From assembly GCF_014217565.1 (NCBI RefSeq), contig NZ_CP043661.1:7316001-7380000 (forward strand): a DNA stretch of 64,000 nucleotides. The letters are read 5' to 3'. The notes beneath the pieces are model-generated. The model worked only from the letters and a program-made list of their open reading frames with translations, was not told the DNA's origin and ran no database searches. Positions 26,205-36,212 of this stretch are shown piece after piece. Source of the DNA: Kribbella qitaiheensis. Lineage in GTDB: Bacteria; Actinomycetota; Actinomycetes; Propionibacteriales; Kribbellaceae. Numbering within the stretch: the stretch's first letter is position 1; the number at the start of each line of letters is the position of its first letter. The position numbers and the translations under genes were made by a program.

Positions 26205-26240
26205 CTAATAGAAGACACGCAATCTAACATAGAAGAAACA
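26205..26240. promoter_or_regulatory. Direct-repeat operator between MBL hydrolase and XRE-cupin genes
   Basis: CTAATAGAAGACA (26205-26217) and CTAACATAGAAGAAACA (26224-26240) repeat the core ATAGAAGA at 18-19 base spacing, two turns of the helix less a little. It sits in an AT-rich gap between divergent starts, where XRE-cupin regulators commonly bind. Confidence 0.45.
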
Positions 26241-26296
26241 TCAAGGCGGACCTAAACTGACCCAGGCAAGGTTGGTCCGACTGGTCAGGAGCAGGT

Positions 26297-26899
26297 GTGG
26301 CTGAGAAGTTCGTCGACGGCAGCGAACCGAATCAGGGCGAGGACGTGGCCAGCGGTTTCGGCAGCCGCGCGCGGCAACGCCGCGAGGAAGCCGGCCTGAC
26401 GCTGGAGCAGCTGTCGAAACGATCCGCGGTCAGCCGCGCGATGCTGTCCAAGGTGGAGCGCGGAGAGAAAAGTCCCACGATCGGCGTAGCCACCAAGATC
26501 GCTCACGCACTCGACACATCGCTGTCAGACCTGGTCGGCGCGCCCGCAGCCTCCGGCGTCGCTGTCGTGATGCGCAGGAGTGATCGTCCGATCTTCCGCG
26601 ACCCGGAGACCGGCTTCGAACGCCACATCGTGTCAGCCGCCCCCGGCGCAGGACGCACCGAGATGGTCTGCCACTACCTCCCGGCGCATGTCTCGACCGG
26701 GCCCCTGCCCGGCTACCCTCCCGGCACCGAGAAACAGCTCGTGGTCATCAAAGGCACCCTGACCGTGGCAGTCGACGGGGTCAGCGAGCGCCTGGGCACC
26801 GGCGACTCGCTCTTCTTCCGAGCCGACGCAGTGATCGAGTTCGCCAACCGCGCGAACACGCCCTGCGAATACATCATGGTCATCTCACGCAGAGCCTGA
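26297..26899 (+). CDS. XRE-family regulator with C-terminal cupin domain
   Basis: A 200-residue two-domain regulator. The HTH is ARQRREEAGLTLEQLSKRSAVSRAMLSKVERGEKSPTIGVATKIAHALDTSLSDLV (about residues 24-80). A cupin sensor follows (VSTGPLPGYPPGTEKQLVVIKGTLTVAVDGVSERLGTGDSLFFRADAVIEFANRANTPCEYIMV). This architecture controls nearby metabolic genes in response to a small molecule. GTG 26297 lies just after AGCAGGT. The divergent MBL hydrolase is the obvious target. Confidence 0.9.
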   Translation: MAEKFVDGSEPNQGEDVASGFGSRARQRREEAGLTLEQLSKRSAVSRAMLSKVERGEKSPTIGVATKIAHALDTSLSDLVGAPAASGVAVVMRRSDRPIFRDPETGFERHIVSAAPGAGRTEMVCHYLPAHVSTGPLPGYPPGTEKQLVVIKGTLTVAVDGVSERLGTGDSLFFRADAVIEFANRANTPCEYIMVISRRA

Positions 26900-26911
26900 G
26901 CCAGTCCACGG

Positions 26912-27120
26912 CGCCAGCCTGCCTCTGTTCGGTGTTGGTCAGGTGAGCGGCCGGGGGCTGCGCGGAATCGGCCGAACGCGGCGGTGAGTTCGGTGGTCCA
27001 GGGCCAGTCGGTGTCGAGTTTGAGGTGCCAGTCGCGGGCGGTGTGGACCAGCCGGGCAGTGGTGTGGAGGATCTGGTAGCGGAAGGTGGCTGGTCCGGGC
27101 ATGCAAACCTCATGGTCGGT
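26912..27120 (-). pseudogene. IS1380-type transposase C-terminal remnant
   Basis: The frame reads PATFRYQILHTTARLVHTAR then DWHLKLDTDWPWTTELTAAF. RFRYQxLHxAARLV...L.LD..WPW...L.AAF is the usual end of IS1380-family transposases. No DDE catalytic region, inverted terminal repeats or start are present, and the frame runs off into unrelated sequence. It marks past mobile-element activity at the right edge of the accessory block. Confidence 0.6.
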
Positions 27121-27200
27121 GAACGGGCGGGTACACCAAGTCGGCCTCAAGGTATGAATAAGTGTTGATTACTGCAGATCTCGGGCAGAAATGTCCGAAG

Positions 27201-28057
27201 CTAGCCGAGTTCGAGGCTGGTGTTACCGAAGATGCCGCTCAGCTCGACCTCCGGGTCCGGGCCTGTGTACATCCGGGCGCACTCGAACGTCGGCTCGAGA
27301 CCGAGCCGTTCGACCAGCTTCACGGCCGAGTGGTTGGCATCCGGAACGTCGATGGCGACGGTCGCGCCAGGAGTGCTCAGCCCCGCCACGAGCGCGTGCC
27401 CGATCTCGTCCGACGCCGCGAAGATCGGCCCGATACGCGAGCCCGAGCGAGCTTCCCGCAGTACGGCGAAACCTTCCAGCCGGCCGTCGCGCACAGCGGC
27501 GAGCGACCGTCGCCCGGGCAGGCTCACCCAGAGAGCGAGGAAGGAACTGCGGTCGGCCGGGAAGAACCGGCGGTCGTACGCCGCCAGTTGGTCGAACGGC
27601 ACTGACCGACCATCGACCAGATCAATCCCGCGAACACCTGTAGGTCGAACGCGGACGGGGTCGACGGCCGGAACGCCCTCGTAGCGGACGTGGTTGTAGG
27701 CGTGCCGGAACCCCGACTTGTGGTAGCTGTCCTGCTGGTCGACGACGCCGTCCAGCGCGACGTTGCGCCCTGCCAGCCGATCCATCCCCGCCCGCCAGAG
27801 CTGGATGCCGAATCCCTTACCGCAGAACTCCGGACGAACGATGTAGAAGCCGATGAACCCGTACTCCGACCCGTAACGAATCGCCGAGATCGACGCGATC
27901 GCCTGCCCTTCAAGCCGGCCCACCAGGAAGCCCGCCGGGTCGGACGCGGTGAAGGCGAGCAGGTCGAATGGCCCGGATTCCACTGCTCCTCGGCCGCCCA
28001 CTCGCTGAACTTCGCCAACTCCGCCGCGCTCGCTGGACCGATCTCGAGATCCGCCAT
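27201..28057 (-). CDS. GNAT-family acetyltransferase, frame broken by one missing base
   Basis: ATG 28057 (MADLEIGPASAAELAKFSEWAAEEQWNPG) has GGAGG upstream. After NPG the frame is lost unless one base is added at the + strand TGGCCC (27969-27974), giving NPGPFDLLAFTASDPAGFLVGRLEGQAIASISAIRYG and a 285-residue protein. FIGFYIVRPEFCGKGFGIQLW is the acetyl-CoA-binding motif A. A second GNAT-like half follows (EGFAVLREARSGSRIGPIFA). Substrate unknown. The only clear one-base deletion among the frame breaks, but again at GGCC. Confidence 0.82.
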
Positions 28058-28106
28058 ACCCACCTCCACGTGTCGGCAGAACTCTGCCACCCCTATCGTC
28101 AGCGCC

Positions 28107-28661
28107 ATGAAATCCGTCTCTCCCCGTGTCCTCGGCGCCGCGACTGCCTTTGGCTGCCTGGTGATCGCAGTGGTCGCCGCGTTCGCAGTGGACGGCCGGC
28201 TGGACCGGCAGTGGGTGATGCGGGGGATCACGCTGTTGCTCGCGTTCGGCTGTGCCGCGGTGATCGCGGGTTCGGGCGCGCGGCGAACCCGCCGCATCAT
28301 CGGGCTGGTCGGTGCCTTGATGTTCGGCCTGGTCTTCCCGACCACCGCGACTACGTGGTCGAAGCCGCCCGAGATCGCCTTCGCGCTCAAGGTCGCCGAC
28401 GATGCCAATGCCGCCGCGACCAAGGCGGCCCGCAGTACGGTCACGGTCGAGGACGTCCGTACTGCGGCGCAGGCGCGCGGCGGCGCAGTCGGTAGCCTCA
28501 AGACGGCGAAGTCGCCGGATGTCCGCGGCGCCGACGCCTTCCCCCTCATCCTCCGCGCCAAGCCCGACCAGGGGCCGCCCCCGAGCCTGCCTGTCCTACA
28601 CCGGCCTCGACGCAAGAATCCGCCCCTGCTGAAGAAGCCAGGGGCGGATCGGTCGGGCTAG
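28107..28661 (+). CDS. Small membrane protein of unknown function
   Basis: From ATG 28107 (MKSVSPRVLGAATAFGCLVIAVVAAFAV), two more hydrophobic segments follow (GITLLLAFGCAAVIAGSG and IIGLVGALMFGLVFPTTATTW), so three membrane helices and then a hydrophilic tail of about 90 residues. The ending is uncertain. As printed it stops at 28661, but one G fewer in the run at 28571-28574, a GGGGCC site, would give a stop at 28632. Divergent from the GNAT gene with only 49 bases between starts. I recognise no family. Confidence 0.6.
   Translation: MKSVSPRVLGAATAFGCLVIAVVAAFAVDGRLDRQWVMRGITLLLAFGCAAVIAGSGARRTRRIIGLVGALMFGLVFPTTATTWSKPPEIAFALKVADDANAAATKAARSTVTVEDVRTAAQARGGAVGSLKTAKSPDVRGADAFPLILRAKPDQGPPPSLPVLHRPRRKNPPLLKKPGADRSG
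28618..28649. terminator. Bidirectional hairpin terminator
   Basis: ATCCGCCCCTG (28618-28628) and CAGGGGCGGAT (28639-28649) form a perfect 11-bp stem with a 10-base loop, placed where the + strand membrane gene and the - strand anti-sigma gene converge. No long U run on either side, as is common for actinobacterial terminators. Confidence 0.7.
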
Positions 28662-29716
28662 GGAATGGCGACGGCTGCGTCGAACCAGGCGCGCAGGTCG
28701 TGCGGGTTGGCCGTGAGATCCATACCCTTGGCGATCTTGATCAGCTCGCCGCGCTCGTTCGGGACCGTGCCGCCCAGCTCGATGCGGACCTGGAATCCTT
28801 CGCCTTTGATGGCGAGGACATTGGGTCCTTCGTCCGTGCCGAGGTAGGCAGTCCGTCCGTTGATGGTGAGTTGTTCCGCGTTCTTCGGCAGGTGGGTCGC
28901 GGTCGCGGAATCCGCAGTCAGGTAGGTGATCTGCGCATGCGGCAGCTGCCCGGTCGACGGATTCTCCGCCTCGTCCTGGTCGGTGCCCAGATAGGCGATG
29001 AAGTCCTGCTCGGCCTCGCTGGTCGCGCTGCTGTGCGGAATCACCGACAACGATGTGACGTTGAGCCCAGCCGGTACGTACCCGATCCGGTATGGCGCGG
29101 GCAGCCGCTGTTCGGAGAGATCGGCCACCTTCGCCAGAGCGACTGCGCCAGCGGGGTCGACCTTGTGGCTCCGCTGGCAATATGTGGTCATCCAGGTGTT
29201 CGGAGCCGGTTCCCAGACGGCCCACTTCACCTTGGGGGCTTGGGGACTGAACGGATCAGCCAGTACGGCGACGTATCCGAGAGTGCCGTTGATCTTGATC
29301 CGCTGGCTACCGGGCGGGATGCTGCCGGCGTCGAACGCACCCTTCGCATAGGCGTTCACCACACAGGTCGAAGTCTCGCTGGTCAGGATCACGCCTTGGC
29401 TGTGGCGTCCGAAAGCGCTGCTGTCGAAGTACGGCAGGTTGGCCGGCTGGGGAAAATTCAGCCGATCCCGCCAACTGTCATTGGCGGGCCGCGTCGGTGG
29501 TTGGGTCGCAGGCTGAACTGTCTGCTGCTTGTTGTGGTTGACGATGACAGGCACCGCCACGACAGCGGCAGTGGTGGCCAGGACAGCGCCGAGGACCAGC
29601 GGCGTGCGGCTCCGGCGTACCGGCTTGGGCTCTTGGGCGGCCAGGATGTTCGACGGGTCCGGTGCCGAGTCGGCCAAGTGGTCGAAGGCATTGCGGAGGT
29701 CTTCTTCAGTGCGCAT
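28658..29716 (-). CDS. Anti-sigma-factor-like membrane protein
   Basis: A 352-residue protein. MRTEEDLRNAFDHLADSAPDPSNILAA is a short cytoplasmic segment. One transmembrane helix follows (TPLVLGAVLATTAAVVAVPVIV, about residues 38-59). The remainder is a long extracytoplasmic domain rich in beta structure with no recognised enzyme motif. It begins 11 bases inside the sigma factor gene, the normal arrangement of sigma/anti-sigma pairs of the SigE family in actinomycetes. The short N-terminal region is the likely sigma-binding part. The outer domain may sense a cell-envelope signal. Confidence 0.75.
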   Translation of the reverse strand: MRTEEDLRNAFDHLADSAPDPSNILAAQEPKPVRRSRTPLVLGAVLATTAAVVAVPVIVNHNKQQTVQPATQPPTRPANDSWRDRLNFPQPANLPYFDSSAFGRHSQGVILTSETSTCVVNAYAKGAFDAGSIPPGSQRIKINGTLGYVAVLADPFSPQAPKVKWAVWEPAPNTWMTTYCQRSHKVDPAGAVALAKVADLSEQRLPAPYRIGYVPAGLNVTSLSVIPHSSATSEAEQDFIAYLGTDQDEAENPSTGQLPHAQITYLTADSATATHLPKNAEQLTINGRTAYLGTDEGPNVLAIKGEGFQVRIELGGTVPNERGELIKIAKGMDLTANPHDLRAWFDAAVAIP

Positions 29717-30221
29717 GATTCACTCCGGTACGGCGGGAGGTGGGAAGTGTGGGGGATGGGGCGAACTCGATCCGGAGGGTCGCCAGCGCGCGGGATGCGT
29801 AGCCGCGGACCGTGCCCGCCGAGCAGCCGAGGGTCTCGGCGATCTCCGGATCCGACAGACCGCCGTAGAAGCGCAACACCAGTACTGCGCGTTGCCGCCT
29901 CGGTAGCTTGGCCAGTTCGGCGATGAGCTGGTCGCGATCGGCGTACTGGACCGCATGATCGGGTGCCGCGGAGTACGGATCGACCTGTGGACGCGGGACG
30001 AATCGCGACCACTTGCGGCGCCAGGACAGATACTCGTTGACCACCATCTTGCGCAGGTAGGAGTCCGGCCGGTCGGCTTGCTGGATCCGGTCCCAGTTCC
30101 GCTGGGCCTTGATCACCGCCTCCTGGACCATGTCCTCGGCGAGGTGACCGTCGCCGCACAGAACGGTGGCGAACCGGAGCAGCTTCGGCACGCCCTGCCG
30201 GGTCCATTCTTCGAACGTCAC
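29706..30221 (-). CDS. SigE-family RNA polymerase sigma factor
   Basis: A 171-residue ECF-like sigma factor of the actinobacterial SigE family. Region 2 is LLRFATVLCGDGHLAEDMVQEAVIKAQRNWDRIQQADRPDSYLRKMVVNEYLSWRRK; region 4 is LAKLPRRQRAVLVLRFYGGLSDPEIAETLGCSAGTVRGYASRALATLR. Complete and overlapping the putative anti-sigma gene by 11 bases. Divergent from the GH172 gene across 148 bases, so it may or may not control that gene as well as itself. Confidence 0.92.
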   Translation of the reverse strand: MTFEEWTRQGVPKLLRFATVLCGDGHLAEDMVQEAVIKAQRNWDRIQQADRPDSYLRKMVVNEYLSWRRKWSRFVPRPQVDPYSAAPDHAVQYADRDQLIAELAKLPRRQRAVLVLRFYGGLSDPEIAETLGCSAGTVRGYASRALATLRIEFAPSPTLPTSRRTGVNHAH

Positions 30222-30357
30222 GCTGCCTCCTCGTGCGGACCGGGCCGGCGCCGGTCTGTCCTACTAAAGACGGGCGGGAGGTCCGATCTGCTGTGCAGCA
30301 AATGTTCAGAGTGTGAGAAATCGATTTCCAATCCTTCGGCCAAGCCGTCCCGGAGCC

Positions 30358-30369
30358 TAGGGTCGCAGT
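30358..30369 (+). promoter_or_regulatory. Leaderless -10 element for the GH172 gene
   Basis: TAGGGT at 30358-30363 ends six bases before ATG 30370, with no Shine-Dalgarno. Same geometry as the elements before the DAHP synthase, metF, SixA-type and DUF4037 genes. Confidence 0.6.
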
Positions 30370-31440
<1,071 letters not shown>

Positions 31441-31591
31441 CGCCACTTGCTTCTGAAGGTCGCTGCATAAGTCCAGGGTGGGTCGCCGAATGCCGAGTTG
31501 CCGTTGAGCTGGAGCGCTGGGCGTCGCAGGTGCTGGCGTCGCGGTCACGGATCATCCACTCCGAACCCGCACCTATTCGAGCCCGTCGTAC

Positions 31592-31714
31592 CGCCAGCCA
31601 GGCAGTGCATCCTGACCCTCGCTCGAATCACCCCGCCGACGACAGGTTTGACCGCGATCCCCGCTGAGTAAGGCCCGATCGTCCCTAGACAGTTCAACCA
31701 CTGCCTGGCTGGCG
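31592..31714. repeat. Dispersed inverted-repeat element, family A, copy 2
   Basis: CGCCAGCCAGGCAGTG (31592-31607) and CACTGCCTGGCTGGCG (31699-31714) are perfect 16-base inverted copies enclosing 91 bases. The ends share 14 bases with copy 1 at 6897-7014, and overall length differs by five bases. It lies in the 550-base gap after the GH172 gene, 106 bases from a family B element. Confidence 0.82.
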
Positions 31715-31819
31715 TCCGACTGCACTCCAGATCGGCCCGAGCCAGGCTGACTTCCCCGTCTGAAACAAACTTGCCTCTGCCGATAAGAGGTCTGCAACTA
31801 GCGGCAACCGGTCCTTCCC

Positions 31820-31923
31820 GTGTCCCGAACGACAGGTAATGGTCCGTCCGAGCGCCCCCGATGCCGCCTGGTTGAGCGGGGAACCCGGGTCGGCAGCCAC
31901 CCATTACCTGTCGTTAGGGACAC
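31820..31923. repeat. Dispersed inverted-repeat element, family B, copy 2
   Basis: GTCCCGAACGACAGGTAATG (31822-31841) pairs with CATTACCTGTCGTTAGGGAC (31902-31921), one mismatch, and pairing extends outward on both sides to 23 bases. Total length about 104 bases, matching copy 1 at 16153-16258. Interior sequences differ. No coding capacity. Confidence 0.87.
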
Positions 31924-31989
31924 AGACCCACGCATCGACGGCGAGGAGCACTTCAACCAACCAAAGCAGCGAACTTCCGCCGTGGACCA

Positions 31990-33183
31990 TTAAGCGGCGG
32001 GGCGGGGGAGGGGGCCGTCTAGGGCTGCGGTGGTGAGGATTGTTAGGGCGGAGGTCCAGGCTAGGGGGGCCTCGCCGGCGGGTTGTAGGTCTCGGTTGAC
32101 TTTTTCTGGGAGGGCGCCGGTGCGGGTGCGGTGGGTGTCCAGCCAGGTGAGGAGGGATTCGGCTGTTTCGCGGTCGCCTCGGGCGGCTGCGCTGAGGGCG
32201 AAGAGGGCGGTTTGTGGGGTCCAGGCGACGCCGTCGGCGCGCCAGGCCTCGCCGGGGGTTACGCCGCCGTTGGGCTGGGTGAGGAGGTCGTGGGCGTGGT
32301 CGATGGCGTCTGCGACGTCGGCTCGTGGTGGGGCGAAGGGGGGACCGAGGACCGTGATGATCGCGTCGGCCCCACCGCCCTTGGTCCGCGGATATGACGG
32401 GCCGAAGACACGATCTGTTGCTGCTGACAACCGGTCCAGGGCGCCTTGCCAGGAAGGGACTTCGTGGCCCAGCACTGAGGCGATCGCCAGGCCTGCGCGC
32501 AAGCCAGCCTGCAGGGGCGCGACTGTGCCGAGGGTGACCTTGGACTCGGGGCGTTCCCAGTAGTCGGGGGAGGCGGCGGGGAGACCGTCGGGGCCGAGTT
32601 CGGCGACGATCTGGTCGCCGGACTCGCGCAGCATCGGCCAGTAGGTGGAGAGGTCGAGCCCGGACGAGCAGAACCAAGTTGCCCAGAGCACCCATCCCGA
32701 TCCGTCCAGTTGCGCCTCTCGCCCGTCCTGGGGCACCAAGCCATCCACACCGTACCGAGCGGCCCAGCGGCCCGACGTCGGTCGCACCCGGTTCAGGAAC
32801 GACAGCACCTCACCTGCTTTGGCGTACTGGCCGACCGAGCAGCGCGCCGCTGCGACGAACGACGCGTCGCGCGGCCAGACGAACCGCCAAGGGCCGTCCC
32901 ATCCGGCCAGGGTCGCGCCGGTCGGCAGCGTCAGGGCATCCAGGTCGGCGAGGGCCTGCCGGACCATTCCGCCGTACTGCGAGGGCAAGCGCGCGCTAGT
33001 CGTCGACGGCACACTAGGGGTGACAGAAGCCGAGCTGCCCACCCCGGGGATGCCTTCGGAGACGAGACCTGGTTGCGGATTCCGTTGCAGGTTGGAAGCC
33101 GTCCCGGCGGCGAGGAACGCCAGCAGTACCGCGATCACCGCTACGGGGAAGAACCGGATCCGTCGCGCGCTGTTGTCCCGCAC
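31990..33183 (-). CDS. Secreted or membrane-anchored GH15-like six-hairpin glycosidase
   Basis: A 397-residue protein with an N-terminal signal/anchor (RIRFFPVAVIAVLLAFLAAGTASN, about residues 8-31), then a Ser/Thr/Pro linker. The (alpha/alpha)6 barrel has GWDGPWRFVWPRDASFVAAARCSVGQYAKAGEVLSFLNRV, the arrangement of glucoamylase-like GH15 proteins: WPRD near the substrate site and helices that follow. RYGVDGLVPQDGREAQLDGSGWVLWATW supplies further conserved Trp/Asp. The shorter length than classic glucoamylases suggests a catalytic-domain-only enzyme acting on alpha-glucans outside the membrane. The product cannot be named with certainty. Confidence 0.78.
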   Translation of the reverse strand: MRDNSARRIRFFPVAVIAVLLAFLAAGTASNLQRNPQPGLVSEGIPGVGSSASVTPSVPSTTSARLPSQYGGMVRQALADLDALTLPTGATLAGWDGPWRFVWPRDASFVAAARCSVGQYAKAGEVLSFLNRVRPTSGRWAARYGVDGLVPQDGREAQLDGSGWVLWATWFCSSGLDLSTYWPMLRESGDQIVAELGPDGLPAASPDYWERPESKVTLGTVAPLQAGLRAGLAIASVLGHEVPSWQGALDRLSAATDRVFGPSYPRTKGGGADAIITVLGPPFAPPRADVADAIDHAHDLLTQPNGGVTPGEAWRADGVAWTPQTALFALSAAARGDRETAESLLTWLDTHRTRTGALPEKVNRDLQPAGEAPLAWTSALTILTTAALDGPLPRPAA

Positions 33184-33193
33184 TGCCGCCCCC

Positions 33194-34081
33194 TCACTGC
33201 GCTAGGTGCTGAACCTCTGCCTCGATCTTGCGCCGCGGTGCCAGCTCGACCAGGTACATCGCGGACATCACCAGGGCGCCGCCGATCAGCATCCGCCCGG
33301 TCACACTCTCAGTTCCGAAGAGTACGGCGAACAGTGAGGCGAACACCGGCTCCATCGTCATCGCGATCGCGGCCCGGGTCGGCGTGAGATGCGCCTGGGC
33401 CCAGGTCTGCACGATCAGCGCCACGGCCCCGGCCACCAGAGCCATGTAGATCACGGCGACCCAATCACCCCCGCCGCTCGGCAACGTGAAGCCACCCGGG
33501 ATCGCGCCGATCCCGCAGACGACTGTGATCACCAGCATCTGCAGGGCGGAAAGCCCAAATGCATTCGACGGTGTCGACCAAGCGCCGAGCCCGATGATGT
33601 GCAGCGCGTAGAGCCCGGCCGAGGCCAGTGTCAGCAGCTCGCCCGTGCCCAGGCTGAAATCGCGCAGGGACAGTACGCCGAGGCCGACCGTCGCCAGCAC
33701 CACCGCGACCCAGGCCCAGCGGCCGATCTTGTGCCGCAGGATGACCGCGGCGAGCAGCGGCGTGAACACGACGTACATGCCGGTGACGAAGCCGGAAACG
33801 CTCGCGGAGGTATGGCGCAGGCCCTCGGTCTGCACGAGCTGCGCGACGCCGTACGTGATGCCCAGGGCAACACCCCGGCCGCGGTCCAGCCGGTTGAGCC
33901 GCCCGATCGCCGGCGGGTGGATCGCGATCAGCGCGACCGAGGCGATCGCGAACCGCAACGCCAGGTAGTCGGCGACGTCCATCCTGGTCAGCAGGTCCTT
34001 GGTCAGGAAGAACGTCGATCCCCAGGCCGCGGCCACAGCGAGCAGTGCCAGTACGGCGATCCGGGAGCGATTCACGGGCAA
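33194..34081 (-). CDS. EamA/DMT-superfamily transporter
   Basis: A 295-residue integral membrane protein with ten predicted helices in two EamA repeats: the first starts VLALLLAVAAAWGSTFFLTKDLL-like near residue 10, the second near LLTLASAGLYALHIIGLGAWS. Exporters of this group move amino acids or small metabolites. Family length normal, intact. It follows ten bases before the GH15-like gene on the same strand and may share its transcript. Confidence 0.88.
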   Translation of the reverse strand: MPVNRSRIAVLALLAVAAAWGSTFFLTKDLLTRMDVADYLALRFAIASVALIAIHPPAIGRLNRLDRGRGVALGITYGVAQLVQTEGLRHTSASVSGFVTGMYVVFTPLLAAVILRHKIGRWAWVAVVLATVGLGVLSLRDFSLGTGELLTLASAGLYALHIIGLGAWSTPSNAFGLSALQMLVITVVCGIGAIPGGFTLPSGGGDWVAVIYMALVAGAVALIVQTWAQAHLTPTRAAIAMTMEPVFASLFAVLFGTESVTGRMLIGGALVMSAMYLVELAPRRKIEAEVQHLAQ

Positions 34082-34117
34082 AGCTTGTCAGACACCTGAC
34101 ATGCCAACCAAAACGTC

Positions 34118-36089
34118 TCAGACGATGGTGACGATCACGGTGCTGCCGGGCTGAGCCATCTTCCCGGCGGCCGGATTCTGGCCGGCGACCAGGTTGAGAC
34201 CGAGGTGGAAGGGCGCGAGCTCGACCTTCACCTTGAACCCGGCCTCGGTGAGGATCCTCTGCGCGTCGGCCAGCTTCTTGCTCCGGACGTTCGGCACCGC
34301 GACCATCGGCGGGCCCTTGGAGACGACGAGCTTGACCTTGTCCTTGCCGAACAGCGTGCCGTTGTTCGGCGTCTGGCTGACCACCTTGCCCTCGGGCACG
34401 GTGGCGTCGAACTGGTCGGTCCGCTCGACCGTGAAACCGGCCTTCCGCAGCGCCTTGGTGGCGTCCTTCACCGGTTTACCGGTCATGTTCGGCACCGGGA
34501 TCGGCTTCCTGCCCAGGCTGACCCACAGGTCGACCGGCGTACCGGGCTTCTGCGTCGTGTCGAACTTGGGACTGAAGATGATCACCCGGCCGGCCGGGAA
34601 GGCGTCGCTGTAGGCATTTGTCTGCTTGCCGACGACCAGCTGGACCGATTCGAGTGCCCGAGTGGCCGCGTCGACGTCGAGCCCGGCCAGCTGCGGCACC
34701 TGGTAGCGCTCCGGCCCCTTGGAGACGATGAGACCGACGTCACCCTTCTTCCGGATTCGGTCACCCGGCCCCGGGTCGGTGTTCATGACCTGGCCCGCCG
34801 GCACGTCCTCGGAGAACTCCGGGTCGAGCAGCTTGGTCCCCAGCCCCGCCTTACCGGCTTCGGTTGCCGCGGCGGGCCGGCGCCATCCTCAGCAGCAACG
34901 GCGTCGAGGTGTAGCGGTGGACGCCGTAGAACCAGGCGGCTGTACCCACGCCCAGCGCCAAGGCCAGCACTGTGATGACGGCGATCAGCCCATGGCCGCG
35001 CGACCGAGGTGGCGCCGGCCGAGAGCCCGCATTGGTGAGTCGCGGCCGCTCCTCGGGCGGCACATTCGCGAACGGACGGCCTTCGAACGGTACGACGATG
35101 GTGTCGTTGCGTGGCGGCTCGCCCTGGTAGTCCCGGCTGTAGCCGTCGTCGTACCCGTTGTCCTGGCGCATCTGCTGGATCGGGATGGTGAGGTCGCCGG
35201 TCAGCTCCGGGTCGTCCGGCAGCCCTTCCTCCAGCGCACTGCGGACCCTGCGCACCTGGCGGCTCAGCACCCGGGCGTCGGCAGGCCGGATGTCGCGGTC
35301 GCGTGCGGTCGCTCGCTGCACCAGCGCATCGACGTACGGCGGGATGCCGGGCTGGATCTCGGACGGTGGCGGCACATCCGCGTGGACGTGGGCGTACGCG
35401 ACCTGGATCGGGCTGTCGCCGCTGTGGGGTTTCATGCCGGTGAGCAGCTCGTACAGGACGATGCCGGCCGAGTACACGTCCGACCGGGCGTCGGCACTGC
35501 CGTCAGTGACAAGCTCGGGTGCCAGGTACGACACAGTGCCCATCAGGAGGCCCTGAGTCGCGGTCTGCCCGCTCGTGGTGACAGCACGGGCCAGTCCGAA
35601 GTCGGCGACCTTCACCGTGCCGTCGTCCGCGATCAGCACATTCTCCGGCTTGATGTCGCGGTGCACGATGCCGGCGTCATGCGCGGCGGACAGCGCTGAC
35701 AGCACAGGGGAGAGCAGGTCCAGCGCCCTGGCGGGCGGCATCGGAGCCTGCTGCCGTACTACGTCGCGCAGCGTCCGGCCCGGCACGTACTCCATCGCGA
35801 GGAAGAGCGTGCCGTTGTCGTCCCCCTGGTCGAAGACGGCCACCACGTTCGGGTGGGACAGCTTCGCGGCGGCCCGGGCCTCGGCTACGAACCGGCGGCC
35901 GAACTCGGCGTCGTCGCCCAGCCCGAGGTGCATGATCTTGAGCGCGACGATCCGGTCCAGCCGCATGTCAAGCGCCTTGTAAACGGTGGCCATGCCACCC
36001 TTGGCGACCCGCGCACCCACCCGGTACCGCCCGTCGAGCAGACGCCCGACGAGGGGATCACTGACCTGGGTGTGTACGTCGTCCGTCAC
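34118..36089 (-). CDS. PknB-type Ser/Thr kinase with PASTA repeats, frame broken by one extra base
   Basis: Membrane receptor kinase. ATP loop VAKGGMATVYKA, catalytic Lys about residue 51 (IVALKIM), HRDIKPENVL, DFGLARA activation segment and SYLAPELV. A transmembrane helix near LIAVITVLALALGVGTAAWFYG follows a charged linker. One base too many at + strand 34874-34876 cuts the protein at this point. Removing it gives TPLLLRMAPAAATEAGKAGL and about four PASTA repeats (VPQLAGLDVDAATRALESV, VPNMTGKPVKDATKALRKAG, VPNVRSKKLADAQRILTEAG). PASTA domains bind peptidoglycan fragments or lipid II. Lies next to a LysM transglycosylase, in keeping with cell-wall sensing. Corrected length about 656 residues. 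Confidence 0.9.
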
Positions 36090-36212
36090 GTGCGGGGAGC
36101 CGCCTCTCGAAGCCTGTCTGCTCTGAGAGTGTAAATAAGGCGTCCGGCAGCAGCTTCCCCGCCGCGCCGGACTGCGCTTACCGTGCGTCCACCAGCACGC
36201 TCCGGGAGCGCC

